64,000 nt of DNA, from assembly GCF_026891095.1 (NCBI RefSeq), contig NZ_JAPTNL010000003.1:62001-126000 (forward strand). The letters run 5' to 3'. Each line of letters opens with the position of its first letter. Position 1 is the stretch's first letter. Source of the DNA: Roseovarius salincola. Lineage in GTDB: Bacteria > Pseudomonadota > Alphaproteobacteria > Rhodobacterales > Rhodobacteraceae. Below, piece after piece: positions 1 through 7,370 of the stretch. The position numbers and the translations under genes are program-made. Under the pieces are notes generated by a model, which had not been told where the DNA came from, made no database searches, and saw only the letters and a list, made by a program, of their open reading frames with translations.

Positions 1-261
1 ACGCAGGCGGGTCGGCTCGACGAATTCCCAGGACTCGGCCAGCGCGGGCTCGACTTCCAGGTCCTGGTTGTAGCGCACCAGCCCTTCATAGACATGGTTC
101 AGAAAACCGATCGTGTTGCTCTCGGTCATCGAATGCGGGTCCATGGCGGCGATGTCGGTGGAATCGGCCATCCGCAATGTGTTCGCCCCGGCGGTGCCCG
201 CCATAAGCGCCGCGATCGCGGTGGCGACCAATCCGGATGTAAGACGGGATGTGAAGGTCAT
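1..261 (-). CDS. Peptide-type ABC transporter substrate-binding protein, N-terminal fragment
   Basis: The ATG at 261 (minus strand) opens a frame that runs off the left edge, giving 87 residues. The start is supported by a GGAGA ribosome site about 6 bases upstream. Residues 1-26 form a signal peptide ending near AGA-N; the mature part begins TLRMADSTDIAAMDPHS and continues with FLNHVYEGLVRYNQDLEVEPALAESWEF. That arrangement (early DPH, then an 'YEGLV...P.LAESWE' block) is typical of SBP_bac_5 oligopeptide/dipeptide/nickel-binding proteins. It would deliver a solute to an ABC permease encoded further left. It is divergent from the IclR gene at 535, which may control it. Substrate cannot be told from this fragment. 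Confidence 0.8.
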   Translation of the reverse strand, partial: MTFTSRLTSGLVATAIAALMAGTAGANTLRMADSTDIAAMDPHSMTESNTIGFLNHVYEGLVRYNQDLEVEPALAESWEFVEPTRLR

Positions 262-330
262 GTGTTTCTCCGTGTTGGACATGAAAAAGGCGCGCTTCTT
301 CGGCAGCGTCCTCAAAATCGTATCCAATTT

Positions 331-374
331 TTGTTGACAATCAAGGGATTTTTTTGCGGAATTTTGTTAACAAA
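331..374. promoter_or_regulatory. AT-rich divergent promoter region with GTTAAC palindrome
   Basis: The gap 262-534 separates the ABC binding-protein gene and the iclR gene. It contains an AT-rich island with a perfect 12-base palindrome TTTGTTAACAAA (363-374) and an imperfect copy TTGTTGACAA (331-340), 22 bases apart. IclR-type regulators commonly bind such paired palindromes in divergent promoters, so autoregulation by the neighbouring regulator is the simplest reading. The rest of the gap shows no ORF worth calling. Confidence 0.4.
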
Positions 375-534
375 CATATTCGACACTTTTCCCGGCAAAA
401 TCATCGCCTTACGCCCCGGCCCCTCTTGCGGCATGGTGCGATTGCCCTCTTCCGGACAATCGGGTAACCTGCCCATCCCGCGATATTCCCGGCCCGTGCG
501 CCAGACCAAGAAGACCATCAAATTGGCTATCTCC

Positions 535-1320
535 ATGAATGAACAGCGCCTCGATACGGCGGCGAACAACGGCTCGGGAACGGTCGCCAAAGCCTTCCAG
601 ATCATCCGATACGTCACCTCGTCGCCGCGCCATTCCGTGACCGTGTCCGAAATCGCCGAGGAACTCTCGCTGCCCCGGCCCACCGCCAACCGCCTGATCA
701 GCAACCTGATCAAACTCGGCATGCTCAAACGCGATGGCGGCGGCACCCGTATCATCGAAGGCGACGAACTCCTTCACATCGCCGGCGACGTGCTCGAAGG
801 CGCCGCCTCGCGCGGTCCCCGGCACGAGATCCTCCGGCAGCTTGTCATCGACACCCGCGAAACCGCCAATGTGGGGGCGGTCTCCTCGGGGCAGATCGTC
901 TATCTGGACCGGGTCGAGGCGATCTGGCCGTTGGCCTTCCGCCTTGATGTGGGCAGCCGCGTGCCGCTGCACTGCTCGGCCATCGGCAAGGTTCTTCTCA
1001 GCAAGATGCCACAGGCCCAGCGGCGCAAATACCTTGATGCGATTCCACTGTCGCGGCGCACCGCCAACACGATCTGCGAGCGCGACGCGCTCGAGGCGGA
1101 ACTCGATATCATCTGCGAAAGCGGCGTCGCCATCGACAACGAGGAATGTTTCGAGGGCGTGATCGGCATCGCGGTCCCGGTCCTGTTCAAGCAGAATCAG
1201 CACAGCATGGGCCTTGCCCTGGTCGCCCCCAGCGCCCGCCAGACCCTCGATGGTCTTCGCGATTTCCTGCCCGCCATGCGGACGGCCGCCGCAGGCCTCG
1301 CCAGGTGCTACCCGGACTGA
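535..1320 (+). CDS. IclR family transcriptional regulator
   Basis: 261 residues, usual family length. A winged helix-turn-helix occupies roughly residues 15-75 (SVTVSEIAEELSLPRPTANRLISNLIKLGML), followed by the IclR effector domain with the family pattern CSAIGKVLLSKM and a later EECFEGVIGIAVPV stretch. The upstream in-frame sequence has no plausible start, so the ATG at 535 (MNEQRLD) was chosen. It lies between a divergent peptide-type ABC gene and the co-directional TRAP/dehydrogenase operon, so it could control either. IclR effectors are usually small organic acids or aromatic compounds; the ligand here is unknown. Confidence 0.9.
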   Translation: MNEQRLDTAANNGSGTVAKAFQIIRYVTSSPRHSVTVSEIAEELSLPRPTANRLISNLIKLGMLKRDGGGTRIIEGDELLHIAGDVLEGAASRGPRHEILRQLVIDTRETANVGAVSSGQIVYLDRVEAIWPLAFRLDVGSRVPLHCSAIGKVLLSKMPQAQRRKYLDAIPLSRRTANTICERDALEAELDIICESGVAIDNEECFEGVIGIAVPVLFKQNQHSMGLALVAPSARQTLDGLRDFLPAMRTAAAGLARCYPD

Positions 1321-1428
1321 TCTTTCCCGCGCGATCCTAACTACCCGGAAACAATCGAAACTCGCCCCTGAGCGCGAGGCTTGGCCGGTCCCGCCATCGG
1401 ATCGGGTCGTCTTTCCGCATGCCCACGA

Positions 1429-1470
1429 TTGACATGTGATCGAATATTGATCCATTGTGGATCACATAAT
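1429..1470 (+). promoter_or_regulatory. Promoter/operator region of the TRAP-dehydrogenase operon
   Basis: The 177-base gap after iclR holds nested inverted repeats: ATGTGATC (1434-1441) and GATCACAT (1460-1467), with an inner TGATCC-ATTGT-GGATCA (1448-1464). TTGACA lies at 1429-1434, and CATAAT at 1465-1470 looks like a -10 box but is 30 bases from it, so no properly spaced pair is certain. A dyad overlapping a -10-like sequence fits a repressor site; GntR- or IclR-family binding is inference. Confidence 0.45.
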
Positions 1471-1501
1471 GACTTATGCAGCATTTTGGGAGGAGAGTTG
1501 C

Positions 1502-1567
1502 ATGGTTCCGAACACCCCCTTGTGGCGGCCCCGTCAGTCGCCGGCCCGTATGGGCCGCCCGACATGA
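1502..1567 (+). CDS. Possible 21-residue leader peptide coupled to dctQ
   Basis: The best ribosome site in the leader (GGGAGGAG, 1488-1494) precedes an ATG at 1502 that opens a 21-codon frame whose TGA (1565-1567) overlaps the dctQ ATG (1564) as ATGA. The peptide is basic and proline-rich with no recognisable domain. It may couple translation into dctQ. The alternative is that this ribosome site serves a TTG at 1498, which is in frame with dctQ and would extend it by 22 residues. Confidence 0.3.
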   Translation: MVPNTPLWRPRQSPARMGRPT

Positions 1568-2076
1568 GCGGCTTCGGCAGGCTCTGGCGCAACGCCGAAC
1601 GCCTGGCGATGCTCTGGCTCTATGCCTTCATCGTCCTTGTCATCGTCATCGAGGTGATCCGCCGCTTCGTCTTCGACTTCTCCTCCATCTGGGGCGAGGA
1701 GGCGGCGCGCTTCGCCTTCGTCTACTTCGTTTGGATCGGCGCTGCGGTCGGGGTGCGCAACCGCTCGCATATCCGCTTCACCATCCTGTCCGATATCCTG
1801 CCGCCGCGCGGCGCCACCGCCCTTTCGATGCTCGGCAGCCTTGCGATCATCGGCTTCGCGGTCTTCGCCTTCTACTGGTCGCTCGAACCCATCGTCACCT
1901 CGCTGCGCTTCGGCTCGGTCTCCGAGGGGCTTCGCCTGCCCCGCACCTGGTTCCTGGTGGCGGTGCCGATCGGCTTCACCCTCGTCTTCCTGCGCGCCAT
2001 CGGCGTGCTGTGGGCGGATATCCGCGCCTTTCGCGCCAACCAGCCCCCGCTGTCGGGCGAGAAACTGTTCGACTGA
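1564..2076 (+). CDS. dctQ: TRAP transporter small permease (DctQ)
   Basis: 170 residues from the ATG at 1564, with four hydrophobic segments, the DctQ pattern: an early membrane helix, then SSIWGEEAARFAFVYFVWIG (the conserved E-E-hydrophobic part), the charged loop RNRSHIRF, and two further helices. It forms the small membrane subunit joining the large permease and the periplasmic binding protein. It is the first gene of an operon with dctM 11 bases downstream and dctP at 7367. The start is uncertain: an in-frame TTG at 1498 sits close to the only strong ribosome site, while 1564 has none of its own but overlaps the end of a small leader frame. Confidence 0.88.
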   Translation: MSGFGRLWRNAERLAMLWLYAFIVLVIVIEVIRRFVFDFSSIWGEEAARFAFVYFVWIGAAVGVRNRSHIRFTILSDILPPRGATALSMLGSLAIIGFAVFAFYWSLEPIVTSLRFGSVSEGLRLPRTWFLVAVPIGFTLVFLRAIGVLWADIRAFRANQPPLSGEKLFD

Positions 2077-2087
2077 AGGGGACCGGC

Positions 2088-3392
2088 ATGTTGTATCAAA
2101 CCGCAGAAGCCTCGCTCGACATCGGCTGGGACGTGATCTTCCCGCTGATCCTGCTGGGCGTCCTCTTCGTGCTGGCGATCCCGATCTGGGTCGCGCTCGG
2201 GATCACCGCGCTCACGATGCTCTGGCTGACAGGCGCGCTGCCGCTCTCGCTTCTGGGCGAAAGCCTGTTCGGCGGGGTGAACCATTACGCGCTGATCGCG
2301 ATCCCGCTCTACCTGCTGACGGGCGATGCGCTGGTGCGCACAGGCCTGTCGAAGAAACTGCTGGATTTCGCCGAGGCCACGATGGGATCGCTGCGCTCGG
2401 GCATGGGCACCTCGACGGTGCTGGGCTGCGGGTTCTTTTCCAGCATCTCGGGCTCCGACGCGGCGGGCTGCGCCGCCGTCGGGCGCATGACCTATGCGCG
2501 CCTGGTCGAAAAGGGCTACCCCACGGGCTATGCCGCCGCGCTGGTGGCGGCGGGCGCCTGCACCGGAATCCTGATTCCGCCCTCGATCGCCTATATCATC
2601 ATCGGCATGATCCTGGGCATCTCGGCCGCCAGCCTGTTCGTTGCGGCCATCCTGCCCGGCGTGCTGGTGCTGGTGTCGATCATGGTGACCAACATCATCC
2701 TCAACCGGATTCACGGCTACGAGAACAGCAGCACCCGCTTTTCCTTCAGGAACTGGCTCTGGGCGCTGTGGGAGGCGAAATTCGCGCTCTCCATTCCCTT
2801 CGTGATCCTGGGCGGAATCTATTCGGGCATCTTCACCCCGACCGAGGCCGCGGCGGTCGCCGTCGCCCTGACCCTGCTTATCGGCTTCTTCGGCGGCACG
2901 CTCACCTTCGCGGAGGTGCCGGAAATGCTGTGGAGCTCGGCCAAGGTGAACGGCATCATCGTGCCGATCATCGCCGTTGCCCTGCCACTGGCGCAGGCGC
3001 TGACACTGGTCCAGGTGCCGCAGGGATTTGCCGACCTTATCCGCTCGATCACCGAGGATCCCAACATCACGATCCTGCTCATGCTGGGTGTCTTCATTCT
3101 GGCGGGCTGCGTGATGGAGGCCACCCCCAATATCGTGATCCTCGCCCCGATCATGTTCCCGCTCGCCCAGGAAATCGGCATGAACGACATTCAGTTCTGC
3201 ATCTTCCTGATCACCTCGCTTGGCGTGGGCTTCATCACCCCGCCGCTCGGGCTCAACCTCTTCGTGATCTCCTCGGTGACCGGACAGCCCATCCTGTCGG
3301 TCGCCGCGCGCGCGCTCCCCTATGTGCTGAGCATGCTGATCGTCGTGCTGCTGATCGCCTATGTGCCCGCAATATCCACATGGTGGATGTGA
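2088..3392 (+). CDS. dctM: TRAP transporter large permease (DctM)
   Basis: 434 residues, the standard length, with about 12 membrane helices throughout. Family landmarks are visible: SGSDAAGCAAVGRM in the first repeat, GILIPPSIAYIIIG, GGIYSGIFTPTEAAAVAV and near the end the LGVGFITPPLGLNLFV block. It is the ion-coupled translocation channel of a TRAP uptake system working with dctQ just upstream (11-base gap) and the binding protein at 7367. Splitting the permease genes from dctP by four other genes is uncommon. The substrate is presumably what the enzymes between them degrade. Confidence 0.95.
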   Translation: MLYQTAEASLDIGWDVIFPLILLGVLFVLAIPIWVALGITALTMLWLTGALPLSLLGESLFGGVNHYALIAIPLYLLTGDALVRTGLSKKLLDFAEATMGSLRSGMGTSTVLGCGFFSSISGSDAAGCAAVGRMTYARLVEKGYPTGYAAALVAAGACTGILIPPSIAYIIIGMILGISAASLFVAAILPGVLVLVSIMVTNIILNRIHGYENSSTRFSFRNWLWALWEAKFALSIPFVILGGIYSGIFTPTEAAAVAVALTLLIGFFGGTLTFAEVPEMLWSSAKVNGIIVPIIAVALPLAQALTLVQVPQGFADLIRSITEDPNITILLMLGVFILAGCVMEATPNIVILAPIMFPLAQEIGMNDIQFCIFLITSLGVGFITPPLGLNLFVISSVTGQPILSVAARALPYVLSMLIVVLLIAYVPAISTWWM

Positions 3393-3449
3393 CCCCGCCC
3401 CGGCACGCCGGGATCGGGACCACCCGCCATACCTGAAAGGAACCGCTTC

Positions 3450-5690
3450 ATGACGCAACCCGCCAGCAAGCCTCTACCCGGCGCGGATGACACCAGAAAC
3501 CTCGCGCCGCTCGCGATCGAGACCCCTTGCTGGACTCTCAGCGCCGATGACGATGACCTGCGCGCCGTTCCCGTGGCCGAACTGGCCGCGATGCTGGAAC
3601 AGCTTTTCCTGATCCGCCATTTCGAGGAACGGCTGCTCGAACTCAGCAAGGAAGGACTGCTGCACGGCCCCGCCCATGCCAGCATCGGCCAGGAAGGCGC
3701 CGCCGTCGGGCTGATGTCGGCGCTCGACTCGGCGGACAAGATCAACGGCACGCACCGCATGCATCACCAGTTCCTCGCCAAAACCCTGAACCATGCCAGG
3801 GTCGCGGGCTACAACCCGCTGGAACAGGAGGTCTCGCAGCAGTCACAGGAAGTGCTATTTTCGACCTATTCGGAAATCCTCGGCCTTTCTTCGGGCTATT
3901 GCGGCGGGCGCGGCGGCTCGATGCACCTGCGCGAACCGGGCGCGGGCGTGCTCGGTTCCAATGCCATCGTCGGCGGCAACATCCCCCACGCCGTGGGCTA
4001 CGCGCTGGCCGACCGGATGCGCGGCAGCGACGCGATCTCGGTCGCCTTCTTCGGCGATGGCGCGATGCAGATGGGCACCGCCTACGAGGCGATGAACCTT
4101 GCCGCGCTCTACAAGACATCCACCGTCTTCGTCGTCGAAAACAACCTGTATGCGGTCTCGACCCACCTTTCGGAACAGACCCGCGAAACCCGGCTCAGTG
4201 CGCGGGGGCTGGCGCTTGGCGTGCCCTCGATCACCTTCGACGGGATGGATGTCATCGCGGCGCGCCGGGCCATGGAAATCGCCCGCTCCCTCATGGCCGA
4301 AACGCCGGGGCCGGTGCTGCTCGAGGCGCGCACCTATCGCCACCTGCACCAGTCCGGCCCGCTCCGGGGCAGCGCCTTCGGCTATCGCGACAAGGACGAG
4401 GAAGAGTCGTGGCTCGAACGCGACCCGGTCCGCACCTTCCCGGCCCGGCTTGAACGGCTGGGCATTCTGGACGCCGCCGATACCGACCGGCTGCGGAGTC
4501 GCGCCCAGGGCGCCGTGGATTCGGTGCTCGACCGGCTGATCGAAGGCAGCGGCGACTCCCGCCGCCTTTTGCCCAGCCTCTGGCCCGACCCGGCCACCGT
4601 GGAATTCGGCATCCGGGGCGACCTCGCGGAACTGAAGGACCGCCGCCAGCAGGAAGAATCCGATCTGGCCGACACCGACAGCCGCGAGGCCCGCTTTCAG
4701 GACGTGATCTCGGAATCGATGCTTCTCAACATGGAGCGTTTCGACAATCTCTTCATCATGGGAGAAGACGTTCACCGCCTGCGCGGCGGCACCGCCGGGG
4801 CGACGCGCGGCATCGGCGAGCGCTTCCCCGACCGGCTGCTCGGCACGCCGATCTGCGAAAACGGCTTTACCGGGGTGGCGCTCGGGGCGGCGCTCAACGG
4901 GATGCGCCCGGTGGTCGAGATCATGTATCCCGATTTCGCGCTGGTCGCCGCCGACCAGCTTTTCAACCAGATCGCCAAGGTGCGGCACATGTTCGGCGGC
5001 GGCTTCCCGGTGCCGGTCGTGGTGCGCAGCCGCGTCACCCAGGGCACCGGCTACGGATCGCAGCATTCGATGGACGCCGCCGGGCTTTTCACGCTCTATC
5101 CGGGCTGGCGCGTTGTCGCCGCCTCGACGCCGCATGACTATATCGGCCTGCTCAATGCCGCCGTGGCCTGCGACGATCCGGTTCTGGTGCTGGAATATCA
5201 CCAGCTGTTTTCCAGGAAAGGGCGCGTGCCGGTCAGCGACTGGGATTACATCGTGCCTTTCGGCAAGGCCCGCGTCGCGCGGCAAGGGCGCGGTGCCACG
5301 ATCCTCACCTATGGGCCGATGGTGGATATCTGCTGCGATGTCGCCGACAGCACCGGGCTCGACGCCGAGGTGATCGACCTGCGCACGCTCGACCCGCTCG
5401 GGCTCGACTGGGACACGATCGAAGCCAGCCTGCGCAAGACCAATGCGCTCCTGATGGTGGAACAGACCACGCGCGGCACCTCGATCGGCTCGCGCATCGT
5501 CAACGACGCGCAGCGGCGGCTGTTCAACCTGCTGGATTACGAAATCCTGCATGTGACGGGCACCGAATCCTCGGCCGTGGTCTCGAAGGTGCTGGAAGAA
5601 GCCGCCTTCGCACGCGCCAGCGATGTCGAAGCCGCGCTGCGCCAGGTCATCGGCGATCGCAATCTTAACCGCACGGAGGTCATGAAATGA
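3450..5690 (+). CDS. Fused alpha-beta E1 of an acetoin-dehydrogenase-type 2-oxo acid dehydrogenase
   Basis: 746 residues joining two proteins normally made separately. Residues about 50-390 are the E1 alpha part with the ThDP motif GDGAMQMG near residue 202 and its closing ENN; residues from about 415 are E1 beta (MGEDVHRLRGG..., CENGFTGVALGAAL, YPDFALVAADQLFNQIAK, and the C-terminal transketolase domain with IDLRTLDPLG). E1 decarboxylates a 2-oxo acid or cleaves an alpha-hydroxyketone on ThDP and passes the acyl group to lipoyl-E2. The partner E2 at 8608 has the AcoC layout, which favours acetoin-type chemistry; the real substrate is unknown. No E3 gene is present in the window, so it must borrow one. 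The gene overlaps the next by four bases. Confidence 0.88.
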   Translation: MTQPASKPLPGADDTRNLAPLAIETPCWTLSADDDDLRAVPVAELAAMLEQLFLIRHFEERLLELSKEGLLHGPAHASIGQEGAAVGLMSALDSADKINGTHRMHHQFLAKTLNHARVAGYNPLEQEVSQQSQEVLFSTYSEILGLSSGYCGGRGGSMHLREPGAGVLGSNAIVGGNIPHAVGYALADRMRGSDAISVAFFGDGAMQMGTAYEAMNLAALYKTSTVFVVENNLYAVSTHLSEQTRETRLSARGLALGVPSITFDGMDVIAARRAMEIARSLMAETPGPVLLEARTYRHLHQSGPLRGSAFGYRDKDEEESWLERDPVRTFPARLERLGILDAADTDRLRSRAQGAVDSVLDRLIEGSGDSRRLLPSLWPDPATVEFGIRGDLAELKDRRQQEESDLADTDSREARFQDVISESMLLNMERFDNLFIMGEDVHRLRGGTAGATRGIGERFPDRLLGTPICENGFTGVALGAALNGMRPVVEIMYPDFALVAADQLFNQIAKVRHMFGGGFPVPVVVRSRVTQGTGYGSQHSMDAAGLFTLYPGWRVVAASTPHDYIGLLNAAVACDDPVLVLEYHQLFSRKGRVPVSDWDYIVPFGKARVARQGRGATILTYGPMVDICCDVADSTGLDAEVIDLRTLDPLGLDWDTIEASLRKTNALLMVEQTTRGTSIGSRIVNDAQRRLFNLLDYEILHVTGTESSAVVSKVLEEAAFARASDVEAALRQVIGDRNLNRTEVMK

Positions 5691-6145
5691 GCGTCTCGGA
5701 TCTTGTGAAACGGGTTCACCACACCGCCATCTGCGTTCAGGATTTCGATGCGATGCGCGGGTTTCTGGTGGATTTCCTCGGTTTCGCCGTCGAGGGCGAG
5801 ATACCCGAACGCAGCGAGGCCGAGCTCTCCATCGTGGTCGGCCTGCCTGATGTCAGCCTGCGCTGGGGGCTTTACCGCTGCGGCGATCACCGGGTCGAAC
5901 TGTTCCACTATTTCAGACCGACCGGAAAGTCCCTGCCCCCCGCGCAATGCGACACCGGCTTCACCCATCTCGCCTTCGAGGTCAGTGACGTGCACGCCGC
6001 CCATGAGCGCGCCATCGCGGCGGGCTACCGGCCCAATTCGAAACCCCAGCCCATGCGCGGCGGCGTCAGCCAGGTGTTCTACCTGCAAGGCCCCGAGGGG
6101 CTGGTGGTCGAATTCATGCAGTTCCGCGCCGAGGCCCCCGCATGA
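5687..6145 (+). CDS. VOC (glyoxalase/dioxygenase superfamily) protein
   Basis: 152 residues with two beta-alpha-beta-beta-beta modules of the VOC fold. Candidate metal ligands occupy the expected places: His in VHHTAI (about residue 11), Glu in VELFHY, His in THLAFEV and Glu in VVEFMQF at the end. Members include glyoxalase I, methylmalonyl-CoA epimerase and extradiol dioxygenases; this one is too divergent to assign a reaction. Start and stop overlap the neighbouring genes (ATGA on both sides), so it is translated with the E1 and the dehydrogenase. An isomerase or lyase acting on the pathway substrate is a reasonable inference. Confidence 0.8.
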   Translation: MSVSDLVKRVHHTAICVQDFDAMRGFLVDFLGFAVEGEIPERSEAELSIVVGLPDVSLRWGLYRCGDHRVELFHYFRPTGKSLPPAQCDTGFTHLAFEVSDVHAAHERAIAAGYRPNSKPQPMRGGVSQVFYLQGPEGLVVEFMQFRAEAPA

Positions 6146-7086
6146 CCCATCCCGCCCCGATCCCCGACGTTCCCGCCCACACCGTCGCCTTCATCGGCCT
6201 CGGCACGATGGGCAGCGGCATGGCCGCGCGGCTGGTCGCGGCGGGCCATGACGTGCGCGGCCACGACATCGACCCCGACCGCCTGCAAACCTTCGCCGCC
6301 ATTGGCGGCCAGCCCTGCGCCAGCGTCGCCGAAGCCTGCGCAGGCGCACAGATCATCATGACGATCCTGCCGCGCGACGAACATGTGAAAACCGTCTGCC
6401 TCGGGCCGGGCGGCATCGCCGAAAGCGCCGCCAAGGGCGCGCTGCTCCTCGAGATGAGCACCATCCTCCCCGACACCAGCATCGCCCTGCACGATGCCCT
6501 CACCGAGGCCGGACTGCGGGTGCTCGACGCCCCGGTCGGGCGCACCCCGAAGGACGCCGCGCAAGGCACGCTCCTCGTGATGGTCGGCGGCTCGCGCGCC
6601 GATTTCGACGCCGCGCAGCCGGTGATCCTGCCGATCTCGGACAAGGCCGTGCATCTTGGCCCCAAGGGCAGCGGCATCCGCATGAAGATCGTCAACAATT
6701 ACATGGCGATGGTCGGCATGGTGATGACGGCCGAAACCCTCGCCATGGCGCGCCGCGCCGGGATCGACAGCATGGCGGCGACGGATGTGCTGCAAAACAC
6801 CACCGCCGGGCGCGGCCAGATCAACGTCAATTTCCCCGCCAAGGTGCTCAGCGGCGACACCACGCCCGATTTCCCGCTCTCGATGGGCGAAAAGGACATC
6901 TCGCTGGGTCTGGCCCTGGCGCAACAGCTTGGCGTGCCGCTCTCGCTTGGCGCACCCGCGCGCGATCTCTTCGCGCGCGCCGGCCCGATGAAGATGGGCG
7001 ATCTCGACTGCACCGCCATGCTCTTGCTGATCGAGGAACTGGCCGAAGCCGCACCCGGCCCGGACCCCGAGGAGGACAAGCCATGA
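6142..7086 (+). CDS. Sulfolactaldehyde-reductase-like beta-hydroxyacid dehydrogenase (YihU type)
   Basis: 314 residues of the 3-hydroxyisobutyrate dehydrogenase family. The N-terminal Rossmann motif is GLGTMGSGMA (residues 19-28); the catalytic lysine is K182 in RMKIVNNY, followed by N185 and N186. At the substrate loop, where ordinary family members have SGG (DAPVSGG), this protein has DAPVGRT, with Arg134. The same GRT loop, with its sulfonate-binding arginine, is what I recall from E. coli YihU, and the later KVLSGD and LGAPARDLF stretches also resemble YihU. It may therefore interconvert sulfolactaldehyde and 2,3-dihydroxypropane-1-sulfonate with NAD(H). Other 3-hydroxy acids or aldehydes are not excluded. 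Confidence 0.75.
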   Translation: MTHPAPIPDVPAHTVAFIGLGTMGSGMAARLVAAGHDVRGHDIDPDRLQTFAAIGGQPCASVAEACAGAQIIMTILPRDEHVKTVCLGPGGIAESAAKGALLLEMSTILPDTSIALHDALTEAGLRVLDAPVGRTPKDAAQGTLLVMVGGSRADFDAAQPVILPISDKAVHLGPKGSGIRMKIVNNYMAMVGMVMTAETLAMARRAGIDSMAATDVLQNTTAGRGQINVNFPAKVLSGDTTPDFPLSMGEKDISLGLALAQQLGVPLSLGAPARDLFARAGPMKMGDLDCTAMLLLIEELAEAAPGPDPEEDKP

Positions 7087-7370
7087 CCACCCCCGCCCCC
7101 GCCCGGCGCAGCCTGCTTCACCGCCTGACCGGGCTGGCGGCGGTGCTGCTCTTCGCGATCTTCATGGGCGGCATCGTGCTGGCCAAGGCGGCGATGCTGG
7201 GCGGCTTCACCGCCCCCCGGCTCCCGGCACAGACAGAATTCCTTCTGCTGCTCGCCAGCACGTTCCTGGCGATCGTCTTCCTGATCCGGGAAGAGACGCG
7301 GAAAAACCAACAATCCCGGCACGCACCAGACCGGGCATCAGAGTTTCAACCAGAGGAGGAGAGACAATGA
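7083..7370 (+). CDS. Small two-helix membrane protein of unknown function
   Basis: 95 residues with two hydrophobic segments (about residues 17-37 and 52-68) and a charged, probably cytoplasmic tail rich in Arg, Glu and Gln. No known family recognised. It overlaps both neighbours by four bases (ATGA), so it is translated with the dehydrogenase upstream and dctP downstream. Its position directly before dctP suggests a role with the TRAP transporter, but that is only inference from context. Confidence 0.7.
   Translation: MTTPAPARRSLLHRLTGLAAVLLFAIFMGGIVLAKAAMLGGFTAPRLPAQTEFLLLLASTFLAIVFLIREETRKNQQSRHAPDRASEFQPEEERQ

Noticed and set aside
1476-2087. Long plus-strand frame running into dctM from 1476
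   Set aside because: The portion before 2088 is an out-of-frame reading of dctQ (Arg/His/Leu-rich); only the part from 2088 is dctM.
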